Shown in pieces: positions 1 to 8,651 of a stretch of DNA of 43,915 bases. Each line of letters begins with the position of its first letter. The first letter of the stretch is position 1. This stretch comes from Fodinibius sp050117475. GTDB taxonomy: Bacteria; Bacteroidota; Rhodothermia; Balneolales; Balneolaceae. The notes under the pieces were generated by a model. It saw nothing but the letters and a program-made list of their open reading frames with translations. It searched no databases and was not told the DNA's origin. The stretch spans positions 1 to 43,915 of the forward strand of contig JASFMR010000019.1 of NCBI GenBank assembly GCA_050117475.1, read 5' to 3'. The position numbers were made by a program, and so were the translations under genes.

Positions 1-15
1 CAACCTGGGAGACCC

Positions 16-145
16 TTCGACTGCCGCTCAGGGTGACATCAGTTTTTTCAAGGAATTATTCGTTAGATTCTACGCGAACCTGCTTTTGGAGATACATTCG
101 ACTCCGGCCTTGAAGGCCTGCAAGGCCCCCGCTCAGTATGACACT
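16..145. repeat. Dispersed intergenic repeat, two degenerate copies
   Basis: Two copies of a short motif lie in this gene-free end of the window. The first, around 17-41, reads as cgactgccgctcagggtgac; the second, around 98-143, starts attcgactccg and ends ccgctcagtatgac. The second copy is interrupted by an imperfect palindrome of about 22 bases built from ggcctt/aaggcc units (110-131). No coding frame is convincing here. I read the motif as a mobile-like or REP-like intergenic repeat; a similar degenerate flavour returns near 10600-10790. Confidence 0.5.
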
Positions 146-204
146 GCCTTTAAGGTAATTAATAAAACCAAAGCGTCACCCTCCCAATCCTAAATTCATA
201 GCCC

Positions 205-3135
205 TTACCGTCCGACCACAATGAAAGGCGCCCAGTATATCGGGTGATTGAACAGCGGGTGATGGATCATCTTCAGCTTCGCCTGACGCATCGCCTCTGC
301 TTTCCGGCCGAAAGGAATCGAGGTATCCCAGCCCACCCTTCGCAGCAGGCTGTCTGCCCAATCCGCCTCCGATTGCTGATCCTTAAGCAGCTCTTTATAA
401 AACTCATTCATCATGAATGCCGTAGACCGATCATATACATTCCACAGGCTCACTACCACAGTGGACGTTCCGGCATAAAAGAAGGAGCGCTGCATGCCCA
501 GCATCCCCTCCCCCTTCACCACCTTGCCCAGCCCGGTGTTGCAGGCACTCAGTACTACCATCTCGGAATTGATGTTGAGGCCGAAAATTTCGGAGCTGCG
601 CAGCAGTCCGTCCTCTTTGGAAGAAGCCGTAACCATTCCCTCTGCCGACAACGCCAGCCCGCTCCTGCGGGGATCACTTTCATCGATGATGCCGTGCGTG
701 GCCAGGTGCACATACCTGTAGCTGGTATCTCGAACCATCCGTTTAAATGCCCCTTCTGATACGTTGTCCTTTTCCAGCACTGATACTTTTTTAAAATGCG
801 AAGCAATAGAATCGACTTCGATGAGCGTGGACGGAAGGGCCGCCATCACGCTCTTAAAAGATCCGCCGATATTCTCTTTCGCTACATTCGATCCCGCTAC
901 CGCAAGCAAATCTTTGGGATGCTTTATATTCTGTTCCTTCAGCATCTTGAGGCTCGTAAGGGAAGGCTCATATTTGATCCGGTAGCGTTCAATCAAATAC
1001 TGCCCGTTATTCAAAATTGCCTCAAAGGGGAGATACGCCAGGGCTCCGTCCGGCACAATTATTAGATTAGTGTAATTATCCAGGTCCTCTTCAAAAGGCT
1101 TGACCAACACTTTATACAGTTTGGCGGAGGCCGACTGAAGTTCACGTTGTGCCGCCTCGGCTAAGATAGCGTCCTTATAATCGGCCACCCAGGACGTCAG
1201 CTGGGTATCCAGCCGTCGATTGCCGGACAGCGAGAACTGCTCAACCCGGACCTTGTCCTGGCTGATTAAGAACATGATCAGCTCGTTGCCTGCCATCGCG
1301 TATTCCAGCACGGCCGTTTTTTCATCCGTCATCTCCTGCGCCTGCTCCAGGCTAACCGGCTCGGGGGATTTCAGTGATTTCAGCGCCGGGTATTTCTCGT
1401 GCAGGCTGCTTTCGTAAGCCGCGTAATCCAACTCGGCCGAGCGTATCTTTTGCTCGATAGCGGACTTCTTCTCCGAATTCTGCGTTCGTTCGAGTTGCGC
1501 ATACAAATCGTTAATGTGGTTATTCTTCTTGTTGCGCATGATCCGAACCTCTTCGGGAAGCTGCTGTTCAATATTTTTAGCCGCTTTTTCCAGCTCATCT
1601 GTAAACGATCGGGCCTTGGCCTGCTCCACCAGCCGATAAGCGCGGGAAGTATTCTGCTCGTATTTGAGTACCCAGGAAGCCACTTTGGTATAAAAATCGG
1701 AGTGACGCTGAAAGTAGCCGGACTTGAGCTCCGACAAGGTCCCGGCATTTGACCGGTTCCTTTCAATAATGTCGATCGCCTTCTGACCGTAATAGATAGC
1801 GCTGTCAGAATCCATTTTATGAAATTCGGCAGCCAGCCTTTTGAGGGGATCCAGCCGGTCTTCGGGTGCCAGGTGCTCACTGTGAGCGAATGACTTTTTA
1901 AAATGGGAAAGGGCCGCCCTGTGATTACCCAAGCTGTCTTCCACTACACCTTTCCAGGTGGAGGCATTTCGCAGGACCAGGTGACTGCCGGTAGAGTCGC
2001 CGATAGCCTGCAAGGTATCTGCATACTGCAGGGCCCGCTCAAAATGACCGGCTTTGTATTCCAGCTGCGCCATGGAGCTGAGAGAAGAAGCGATGTCATA
2101 AGGATTGCCCACTTTCTCCCGGAGCTCCAGTGCCTTGCGGTACAACGGGGCTGCCTGTTTGTATTTGCCCTGGGCCCACAACAGTTTACCGATATTACGG
2201 GTCGTAGTGGCTATAGATTGAGGGGAATTTCCTAAACCCTCACTTAAATCCAGGCTTTGCCGGTAATAATCGAGCGCTTTGTCGTATTCCCCCAGTTCTT
2301 TGTAGAGCAGGCCGATGTTATTGAGGGTTGCAGCCGTGCGTTGGGGGATCCCGGACTGCCGGCTGTAGTCCAGGCTCTTGTTGTAGGCCACCAGGGCCTG
2401 GTCGTAATTCCCGAGTTCTAGCTGCACACCGGCAATAGAATCATAAATACCGGATAGCAAATTTACGTCCCCCAGCTTTTCCCGAATTTTAAGACTCTTT
2501 GTATAATTTTCTAACGCCTTGTCATACAAAGAAAACTTTTCATAAATCGAGCCAATATTACCGAGTGTAATTGCCATACTTCGCTGGTTTCTCAAGCCTT
2601 TAAAATATGGAAATGCTTTCTTACGAAATTCAAGTGACTTCCCCAGATCACCTTTACTGTAATAGACCCCTCCCATGTTGTCGTAAACCACCCCGATCAG
2701 CAGGCTGTCGCCGGATTCTTCGGCCAGGGGCAAAGATTTTTGATAATATTTCAAGGCCAGATCCGGTTTACCCATACGATTTGAAGACAATCCCATGCTA
2801 TTAAGGATATCCCCTCGGTTGTAGGCATCATTAGCCGGGTGCTTCACCATCAGCAGCATCTTATACAGCTTCATGGCCTGCGGGTTTTTGGAACTGTACA
2901 TCAATGCGCTGGCATATTCCTTGCCGGCCTTCAGCCAGCCGGCGGTGTCCCGGACCTGCCGGTACAAGCGGTAGGCTTCCCCGTAGTAAAATTCGGCCTG
3001 TTTGTTATGTCCGCTGTCGTCGAAGCTTTTGCCCCGCCGGAACAGCGAGTCCGCCAGCTGCTGGCTTTGCCCCAGACCACAGATCGGGAGAAAAAATAAC
3101 ATCCCCCAGCATAACAGAAGCCGTTTTTTCTTCAT
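205..3135 (-). CDS. Secreted TPR-CHAT domain protein (caspase-like peptidase fold)
   Basis: A 976-residue protein. It starts with a signal peptide (KKKR, then a hydrophobic run to about residue 22, likely cut after GLG). A long tetratricopeptide array covers roughly residues 35-450, with repeats of the type YDKALEYY and a helical linker after it. A C-terminal CHAT domain covers roughly 690-976. The caspase-type dyad is present: His814 in the ATHG motif and Cys865 in the SACNTG motif, followed by the KGEG and SLWNV signatures. CHAT proteins are clan CD peptidase relatives usually described inside the cell; the signal peptide here implies an extracytoplasmic site. The protein is a paralogue of the next minus-strand gene (3529-6636) and shares its architecture. 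Substrate unknown. Domain call strong; proteolytic activity is inferred from the intact dyad. Confidence 0.9.
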   Translation of the reverse strand: MKKKRLLLCWGMLFFLPICGLGQSQQLADSLFRRGKSFDDSGHNKQAEFYYGEAYRLYRQVRDTAGWLKAGKEYASALMYSSKNPQAMKLYKMLLMVKHPANDAYNRGDILNSMGLSSNRMGKPDLALKYYQKSLPLAEESGDSLLIGVVYDNMGGVYYSKGDLGKSLEFRKKAFPYFKGLRNQRSMAITLGNIGSIYEKFSLYDKALENYTKSLKIREKLGDVNLLSGIYDSIAGVQLELGNYDQALVAYNKSLDYSRQSGIPQRTAATLNNIGLLYKELGEYDKALDYYRQSLDLSEGLGNSPQSIATTTRNIGKLLWAQGKYKQAAPLYRKALELREKVGNPYDIASSLSSMAQLEYKAGHFERALQYADTLQAIGDSTGSHLVLRNASTWKGVVEDSLGNHRAALSHFKKSFAHSEHLAPEDRLDPLKRLAAEFHKMDSDSAIYYGQKAIDIIERNRSNAGTLSELKSGYFQRHSDFYTKVASWVLKYEQNTSRAYRLVEQAKARSFTDELEKAAKNIEQQLPEEVRIMRNKKNNHINDLYAQLERTQNSEKKSAIEQKIRSAELDYAAYESSLHEKYPALKSLKSPEPVSLEQAQEMTDEKTAVLEYAMAGNELIMFLISQDKVRVEQFSLSGNRRLDTQLTSWVADYKDAILAEAAQRELQSASAKLYKVLVKPFEEDLDNYTNLIIVPDGALAYLPFEAILNNGQYLIERYRIKYEPSLTSLKMLKEQNIKHPKDLLAVAGSNVAKENIGGSFKSVMAALPSTLIEVDSIASHFKKVSVLEKDNVSEGAFKRMVRDTSYRYVHLATHGIIDESDPRRSGLALSAEGMVTASSKEDGLLRSSEIFGLNINSEMVVLSACNTGLGKVVKGEGMLGMQRSFFYAGTSTVVVSLWNVYDRSTAFMMNEFYKELLKDQQSEADWADSLLRRVGWDTSIPFGRKAEAMRQAKLKMIHHPLFNHPIYWAPFIVVGR

Positions 3136-3286
3136 TTAAATGTCCTTGATAAAATTTTCTAAGCCGTGAATTAATTCACATTACGTATAAGTTAAAAAGT
3201 TTGGCATTTGTACCAAATTATTGAATCTTACAATCGTACTTTCTAAACTGGGTTCTTCACCAAGAGATAAGAAGCTTTATCCCAGG

Positions 3287-3313
3287 ACTAATTTTTCTTT
3301 CCTGAAAATTAGT
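3287..3313 (+). other. Perfect 9-bp hairpin upstream of micropeptide gene
   Basis: The arms actaatttt (3287-3295) and aaaattagt (3305-3313) pair perfectly around a 9-base loop. It lies in the divergent intergenic region between the TPR-CHAT gene ending at 3135 and the small peptide gene starting at 3392. It could be a 5' leader structure of the peptide mRNA or an operator; the sequence alone does not decide. Confidence 0.45.
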
Positions 3314-3380
3314 TACAGGATTATCATCAAAGGTGAATGATTAGGATTGAGAGTACGCGCACTACAACCAAAATCAAATC

Positions 3381-3385
3381 AGGAG
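3381..3385 (+). promoter_or_regulatory. Shine-Dalgarno site of the 27-residue peptide gene
   Basis: The sequence aggag sits six bases before the ATG at 3392, close to ideal spacing. It is the main evidence that the very short frame downstream is translated. Confidence 0.7.
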
Positions 3386-3391
3386 ACTACT

Positions 3392-3475
3392 ATGGCACAT
3401 CTCGCAGCAATGCCGGACCAAGGTGATACATCGACAAAAAAAGATGACGATTCAACAAGTGGTGGCGGCGGCTAA
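3392..3475 (+). CDS. 27-residue micropeptide with C-terminal tetraglycine, between two TPR-CHAT genes
   Basis: A short frame (27 codons plus TAA) that encodes MAHLAAMPDQGDT, then a charged stretch STKKDDDSTS, and ends in GGGG. It has no hydrophobic signal or membrane segment. Support for a real gene: a good Shine-Dalgarno six bases upstream; a hairpin with a T-run about 33 bases after the stop; placement on the plus strand in the only gap between two minus-strand TPR-CHAT genes. It resembles no family I can name. The glycine tail recalls processed or conjugated peptides, such as ubiquitin-like tails or double-glycine leaders, but that is analogy only. It may be a substrate, an inhibitor or an unrelated small protein. 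Confidence 0.6.
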   Translation: MAHLAAMPDQGDTSTKKDDDSTSGGGG

Positions 3476-3507
3476 CCATTGGGAATAAAACCTAAATTTA
3501 ACCGGGT

Positions 3508-3533
3508 CATGCAAGCGCATGGCCTTTTTTATT
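3508..3533 (+). terminator. Rho-independent terminator after the micropeptide
   Basis: The stem ggtcatg / catggcc (one G-U pair) around the loop caagcg is followed by tttttt. It begins about 33 bases after the peptide stop and touches the 3' end of the convergent TPR-CHAT gene. Its T-run is on the plus strand, so it mainly serves the peptide transcript. Confidence 0.7.
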
Positions 3534-6500
3534 GGCCAATAAAGATAAACGGGGCCCAGAATTTAGGTTGGGCGTAGCGCCCTTCCCGAATCATGGCACG
3601 TTTGGCATCTCTGAGGGCCCGCGACATGGGCGTTTCCTGCTCGTTCTTGTCGTAGAAATCCACCATGAGCCGGGCCGTGGAGCGGTCATCCACATTCCAG
3701 AGTGAAACCAGCAGGTCTTTGGCCCCGGCGTATTGGAATGCCCGGCTGAGGCTCATCATTCCCTCTCCCTTGGCCATCTTCCCGATGCCCGTCTTACAGG
3801 CGCTCAGGGTCACTAGCCGGGCCGCAAGGTGAAGATTATAAATCTCAGACGCATGCAGAATACCGTCCTCGGTTCCGTCTTTGGAGGGCGAAAAAACAAT
3901 CCCCGACTGCCCGGGGTGATTTTCCGAAACGAAAGCGTGCGTAGCAAGGTGAATGTATTTATAGTTTGAAAGCGGGAGCGACTTAAACGCTTTTTCCGTG
4001 GCCGCGGCATCCACAAAGATATCGGCAGCCTTTTTATCGGATTTCAGGAACGACCAAAAACCGGTCGGCTTGTTGAACAGGGTAACCAAGTCTTTCACTT
4101 CAGTCTCGCTGAGCGGCAAGGCCGATAGGGGGCGATCCAGTCCGGGATACAGCGACCGCTGCTTCGAGGGGGAAAGGTCGCGAAACACCGGGGCAAAACC
4201 CAAGAACGCTTTCTGGCCGGCCGGGGCCGCCGCTTTCTCGCTCAAATTCAAATAGGTCGCAGAAGGGGCATAACTGACGGTATAATCATTAACCAGGTAC
4301 GGGAGCGTTCGGAAGGTGCTGTCTAACGATGTTGATTTAGTCACCAGGCATTCAAACGGCAAAAGGTCAAGCGGGCCGTCGGGGACGATGAGCAATTGTT
4401 TTCCCTTAATAAGGTCTTTCAGCGGCTCAAAGAGTTGCTTGTACAGCCGGTAACTAATTACAGAAAAATCGGCCGGGTTATTGTTTGCCTTGATAGCCTG
4501 CCGATACTTGGCAATTTCATGACTGATCAAAGAATCGGACACCACCCTCCGGAGGTGAAATTCCTCCTTCGAGATCACAAAAGCATACAGGGAGTCCGTA
4601 CCCGCAAAATATTCAATCATGGTCTGCCCGGGAGACAAAATGTGCTGCCGGACTTTCCAGCTCGGGACCTTAGCATGGCGGTATTTGAGTTTATAATACC
4701 TGGGATAATCCTTCTCCAACTTTCGGATGTGAGACTCCAGCTTCCGGTGGACATGAAAAAGGGAGTCTTCCAGGGCGATTCGCTTTAGGGAATCACTTGG
4801 CTGGGGCGATCCCGCCAGGGAGGTAAGCTTCTGCTGCAGCTTGGTCAGATGTGTTTCCAGCAGTTGTCCCCGGTGCAATAGGGAATCCGGGATCCCCGCA
4901 AAGTGCTCAGCATTGGTTTTCTGCAGCTGTTCCAGCAGGATTTGATCTTTGCTCTTCTCGGCAAAATAGAAAGCGTATTCTTTATAGTCGGCGTTTCCCG
5001 TTTGTCGTGCCAGCGTAAACGCAGTCTCAAATCCTTCCTGGTAGAGGTTATGGGTGCGTTCGCGCAACAGGAATTTCGAACCCTCGCGATTCAGCGAATA
5101 CTGCAATTTTTCAATCAGCTGTACCGCCTGCAAATACGTATGCAGCGACCGATCCATCAAATCCGAATCCCCTCTTTGTTCAGAATATTCATGCAGCGTA
5201 CCGGCTTTGAACTCCAGGGTCTTCAATAACTTTTCGGGATATACAATTTGTTCCAGTTTCGGGTTTTGGAGTCCGCTTTCCTCGCTGTATCCTTTAACAA
5301 ATAGGGGTAGTGCCTTTTTAAAATAGCGCAGGGCTGTCGGGTAGTTCTCCAGCAGACTATAAGTTTCGCCCATCCTGGTATAGGTTTCCCCGATAAATGG
5401 GTGGGTGGGGGACAGGAATTTGAGGTTCGTTTCCAGGTCTTTCTGGTAGTAATCCAGGGCTCTTTGATATTCGCCCTTCTTGGCATACGCCTGTCCCAGG
5501 TTGTGGTAGACATTGGCCAGTTCCGGATGTCCGTCGGGGAATCGTTTGAGATGCAGGACCTTGGCCTTTTCATAATAGGAGATGGCCTTGTCATACTTTT
5601 TCATATCATAGTAGAGGGCGCCCAGGTTTTGATAGTTAATGGCAATATCGGGATGGGTTGGTTCCAGTATTTTTTTACGGATGGTCAGTGCTTTTTCGAG
5701 GTACCCGGCCGCTTGTTTAAGCTTCCCCATTTCCGTGTAAATCGCTCCCACATTACTGTATCCCGTAGCCACGAGCTTATGGTTTTCCCCGTAGAATTTT
5801 CGCAGGATGTTAACCGCGTTTTTCAAGTATTCCAGGGAGCGCTGGTAATCCCCGTGGTAATAATAAACGATGGCCATGTTATTATAATCCTTGGCCAGGT
5901 CAGGATGTTCTTTAGGAAGAATGTCCCGATCGAGGTTCAGCGACTTGTGATAGTATTTCAGGGCGTTTTCGGTCTCTCCGTTATGATCATAGCTGATCCC
6001 CAAACTGTTATAGATGCGGCTCAGCAACTGTTTATCCCGAAGATGATGCCGGTGATACAGCCCCTCTGCTTTGTGGAATTCTTCAATGGCTTCTGCATAA
6101 TTGCCCTGCCAGTCGTATACATCCCCGATGCCCGCAACCAGCCGTATCTTCATGGGAACATCTTTTTCCGAATCGTTGGAAAGTCCCAATGCTTGCCGGT
6201 ACAGCTGCAACGCTTTTTCGTAATTGGCACGGGTCTCCGCAATAATCCCTTTCTGGAGGCGGGCCTTGAGCTGAAAGAGGTGATCGTCAAACTGCTTACG
6301 TTGGCAGATATCCTCTGCCTGTTCGATATATCGGCTGGCCTCATCCAGTTTATCCTGGTTCCATTTGTTGATGCTCAGGTGATACAGGGCTTCCACCTTT
6401 CTATCCCACGCTCCGGCCCGGCCATAGAGCTCCGCCGCCTTCTTGAAGTAGGTACTGGAAGAATCATACCGGGCATTCCAGCTGAGTGAATCCGCCTTGC

Positions 6501-6636
6501 TGTAAACCTCAAACGCTTCCAGGGTGTCGACTCGGCTCTGCTGGGCCCATCCCGCGATAGGAAGCAAGATTAGAAGTATTCCCAGGATGTGCATCGCTTG
6601 ATGGGTAGGCAGGTTTGGGGCCCTTTGTGTCGTCAT
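3529..6636 (-). CDS. Secreted TPR-CHAT domain protein, second copy
   Basis: A 1035-residue paralogue of the first TPR-CHAT gene. A signal peptide is visible around residues 15-32 (HILGILLILLPIAGWA, then QQ). The start may therefore be Met15 at 6594 rather than Met1; neither has a clear ribosome binding site. About ten TPR units with regular spacing span roughly residues 40-460, many of the form YYHGDYQRSLEYL. A coiled linker follows, then a C-terminal CHAT domain of about 300 residues. The dyad is intact: His900 in ATHA and Cys947 in SACKTG, with KGEGM and SLWNV after it. The protein is predicted to act outside the cytoplasm. Substrate and trigger unknown. Confidence 0.9.
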   Translation of the reverse strand: MTTQRAPNLPTHQAMHILGILLILLPIAGWAQQSRVDTLEAFEVYSKADSLSWNARYDSSSTYFKKAAELYGRAGAWDRKVEALYHLSINKWNQDKLDEASRYIEQAEDICQRKQFDDHLFQLKARLQKGIIAETRANYEKALQLYRQALGLSNDSEKDVPMKIRLVAGIGDVYDWQGNYAEAIEEFHKAEGLYHRHHLRDKQLLSRIYNSLGISYDHNGETENALKYYHKSLNLDRDILPKEHPDLAKDYNNMAIVYYYHGDYQRSLEYLKNAVNILRKFYGENHKLVATGYSNVGAIYTEMGKLKQAAGYLEKALTIRKKILEPTHPDIAINYQNLGALYYDMKKYDKAISYYEKAKVLHLKRFPDGHPELANVYHNLGQAYAKKGEYQRALDYYQKDLETNLKFLSPTHPFIGETYTRMGETYSLLENYPTALRYFKKALPLFVKGYSEESGLQNPKLEQIVYPEKLLKTLEFKAGTLHEYSEQRGDSDLMDRSLHTYLQAVQLIEKLQYSLNREGSKFLLRERTHNLYQEGFETAFTLARQTGNADYKEYAFYFAEKSKDQILLEQLQKTNAEHFAGIPDSLLHRGQLLETHLTKLQQKLTSLAGSPQPSDSLKRIALEDSLFHVHRKLESHIRKLEKDYPRYYKLKYRHAKVPSWKVRQHILSPGQTMIEYFAGTDSLYAFVISKEEFHLRRVVSDSLISHEIAKYRQAIKANNNPADFSVISYRLYKQLFEPLKDLIKGKQLLIVPDGPLDLLPFECLVTKSTSLDSTFRTLPYLVNDYTVSYAPSATYLNLSEKAAAPAGQKAFLGFAPVFRDLSPSKQRSLYPGLDRPLSALPLSETEVKDLVTLFNKPTGFWSFLKSDKKAADIFVDAAATEKAFKSLPLSNYKYIHLATHAFVSENHPGQSGIVFSPSKDGTEDGILHASEIYNLHLAARLVTLSACKTGIGKMAKGEGMMSLSRAFQYAGAKDLLVSLWNVDDRSTARLMVDFYDKNEQETPMSRALRDAKRAMIREGRYAQPKFWAPFIFIGQ

Positions 6637-6822
6637 AGCAGCTTGTTTGATGGAAGTATCTTCTCTTAAACAACTCTATGATAAGTAGATGAGAAATAAA
6701 AGGCTAAAGGAAAGTTATTATTAATCTTGGTGCAGGAACGTTGAATACGATTGCCATGCCGGGCACATTATCAGCTGGTAGAAGCTGCCTTCTGGTTTTT
6801 GGCAGATATTGGCCTTATTTAA

Positions 6823-6897
6823 CCGTAAGTCAAAGACTTACGGAATCGAGGTATTTGTCCCTCTTTTTGACTTCTCCCTGCCACGGCAGGGGAGAAA
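6823..6897. repeat. Hairpin-bearing intergenic repeat, copy 1
   Basis: This gap between ftsY and the TPR-CHAT gene holds a perfect 9-bp hairpin (ccgtaagtc / gacttacgg, 3-base loop, 6823-6843). A second hairpin built from ttctccctgcc / ggcaggggagaa follows at 6871-6895. The block gacttacggaatc ... ccctc ... cttctccctgc ... ggagaa recurs, diverged, at 10817-10887. It could double as a factor-independent end for ftsY, but no clear T-run follows on the minus strand. Nothing else is seen in 6637-6908. Confidence 0.5.
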
Positions 6898-6908
6898 ACA
6901 AGGGTGGA

Positions 6909-7865
6909 TCATGAATCCTTAAACATGGAATTTACAAAGAGCTCGCGGTCGAACACCTGCAGATCTTCAATGCTCTCACCAACTCCGATATATTTTACAG
7001 GCACGTCCAGCTCGTTGGATACCCCGATGACGATACCCCCTTTTGCCGTGCCGTCCAGTTTGGTAAGCACCAAGCCCGTGATATCCACAAAATCGGTGAA
7101 TGCCTTCGCCTGCTGCATGGCATTCTGTCCGGTGGAGGCGTCAAGGACCAGCAACACCTCATGGGGGGCTCCATCTACCACCTTGCCCATCACGCGTTTG
7201 ATTTTCGCCAGCTCCTGCATAAGCGACTTCTTATTATGGAGGCGTCCGGCCGTATCCACCAGTGCAATGTCTGCGTTACGGGCCTTCGCCGCCGAAACGG
7301 TGTCATAGGCTACCGCCGCCGGATCCGCATTTTGTCCCTGCTGAATGATAGGAACATCAGCCCGCTCGCTCCAGATCTTCAGCTGGTCGACCGCAGCTGC
7401 ACGAAAGGTATCCGCCGCGCCGAGCATCACATTTTTACCGGCCTTTTTATATAGGTGAGCCAACTTCCCGATTGTTGTCGTTTTACCCACCCCATTGACC
7501 CCCACAATCATCACAATATGCGGCTTTTGGGGGAATTCGGCGTCAAATTCGGCAGGTTTGTCGGGAGCATGATCCTTAAGCAAGGCAATGATCTCCTCAC
7601 GCAGAATCTTCTGCAACTCGCTGCTGTTCAAATATTTGTCCCGGGCCACCCGTTCCTCGATACGGTCGATAATCTCAAGAGTCGTCTTGACCCCTACATC
7701 GGAAGTAATGAGAATCTCTTCGAGCTCGTCAAGCACTTCGGCATCCACGGTATCCTTGCCGACAATCGCCTTGCCGATCTTTTCCATAATGCCGGAGCGG
7801 CTCTTCTCGAGTCCTTTTTCGACCTTTTCTTTTTGCTTAAGACCTATTTTTTCTAGAAAACCCAT
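6909..7865 (-). CDS. ftsY: Signal recognition particle receptor FtsY
   Basis: The 318-residue SRP receptor GTPase docks SRP-ribosome complexes at the inner membrane. An N domain (about 1-100) is followed by the G domain with GVNGVGKTT (122-130), DTFRAAA (152-158), DTAGR (204-208) and TKLDGTAKGG (268-277). The long acidic A domain of E. coli FtsY is absent, as in many bacteria outside the Proteobacteria. I chose the ATG at 7865 (MGFLEKIG); extending to 7886 would need a TTG and adds unconserved residues. The next gene upstream on the same strand is the phospholipid synthase-like gene. Confidence 0.97.
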   Translation of the reverse strand: MGFLEKIGLKQKEKVEKGLEKSRSGIMEKIGKAIVGKDTVDAEVLDELEEILITSDVGVKTTLEIIDRIEERVARDKYLNSSELQKILREEIIALLKDHAPDKPAEFDAEFPQKPHIVMIVGVNGVGKTTTIGKLAHLYKKAGKNVMLGAADTFRAAAVDQLKIWSERADVPIIQQGQNADPAAVAYDTVSAAKARNADIALVDTAGRLHNKKSLMQELAKIKRVMGKVVDGAPHEVLLVLDASTGQNAMQQAKAFTDFVDITGLVLTKLDGTAKGGIVIGVSNELDVPVKYIGVGESIEDLQVFDRELFVNSMFKDS

Positions 7866-7982
7866 ATAATGTGTACATGCTTGCAATTACCGCGCCCGAT
7901 CGCCGGGAGATTCACAGAGTATCTGTTTATGGACGAAAGCCGGTATAATTGGTGTTCAAAAGTTAAGAAAACGATGATTTGA

Positions 7983-8573
7983 TCAATTGAATTCAGCGCC
8001 TTTGCGAATCTCATTGAACCGGTGAAGATAATCAAAGAAGGAGAAAATCATAAGAGCCAGCGAAGCACCCATCAAATAATTATGTACAACCGTTGCTTCG
8101 GGATAGAAAAAGGCAGAGAGCCAGTACAATCCCAATACATTAACGCTAATCTTTCCGGACATCACCGCCATAGCAACCTTGCCGCGAATCTTACGGATAT
8201 AAAGCGAACCGCTCATAATTATCAGATCACGGACGATCTCAACGATAAAAAACCACAGCGGGATAATCCCGATATAAACAGCATAGAGAAACAGGATAAA
8301 AGCACAGAATTTATCGGCAATCGGATCCAGTACTTTTCCCCACTCCGAAATATCATTATTATGCCGTGCCAGATACCCGTCCAGGTAATCCGAAAAAATG
8401 CCGTACATGACCAGTAGGGTAATTAGCCAGTCGACCTGTTGTCCATTCGCATAATGCAGATAGACGATGGGAAAGGCCACCAGGATGCGGGTAAATGAAA
8501 TAAAGTTTGACCATGTAAAGAGGGTCTGTTTAACCTGCACCTTTTTCTGATCTATATTGAATGTTTCAGGCAA
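7983..8573 (-). CDS. pgsA: CDP-alcohol phosphatidyltransferase, PgsA-like
   Basis: A 196-residue integral membrane enzyme. The family signature D-x2-D-G-x2-A-R-x8-G-x3-D-x3-D is complete (Asp62, Asp65, Gly66, Ala69, Arg70, Gly79, Asp83, Asp87). Several hydrophobic helices surround it. The most likely role is phosphatidylglycerophosphate synthase (CDP-diacylglycerol plus glycerol-3-phosphate), but other CDP-alcohol acceptors cannot be excluded from sequence. It is divergent from the Nudix gene, with a shared 78-base intergenic region. Confidence 0.88.
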   Translation of the reverse strand: MPETFNIDQKKVQVKQTLFTWSNFISFTRILVAFPIVYLHYANGQQVDWLITLLVMYGIFSDYLDGYLARHNNDISEWGKVLDPIADKFCAFILFLYAVYIGIIPLWFFIVEIVRDLIIMSGSLYIRKIRGKVAMAVMSGKISVNVLGLYWLSAFFYPEATVVHNYLMGASLALMIFSFFDYLHRFNEIRKGAEFN

Positions 8574-8651
8574 TGGAAACCTATATCTTTCTTATCATTA
8601 GCGTCAAATTGATCAAATCGTCATTACACTAAGATACATAAAATTCTTGCT

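Noticed and set aside
5401..6489. A 362-codon plus-strand frame opposite the second TPR-CHAT gene
   Set aside because: It is the antisense shadow of the periodic TPR codons; hydrophobic residues follow from the sense-strand composition.
205..6636. Craspase (type III-E CRISPR) TPR-CHAT system
   Set aside because: Both proteins have signal peptides; no CRISPR array or Cas7-11 gene is present in the window.
6755..6910. A plus-strand frame in the gap before ftsY
   Set aside because: No ribosome binding site, runs across hairpins and into the ftsY 3' end; no family resemblance.
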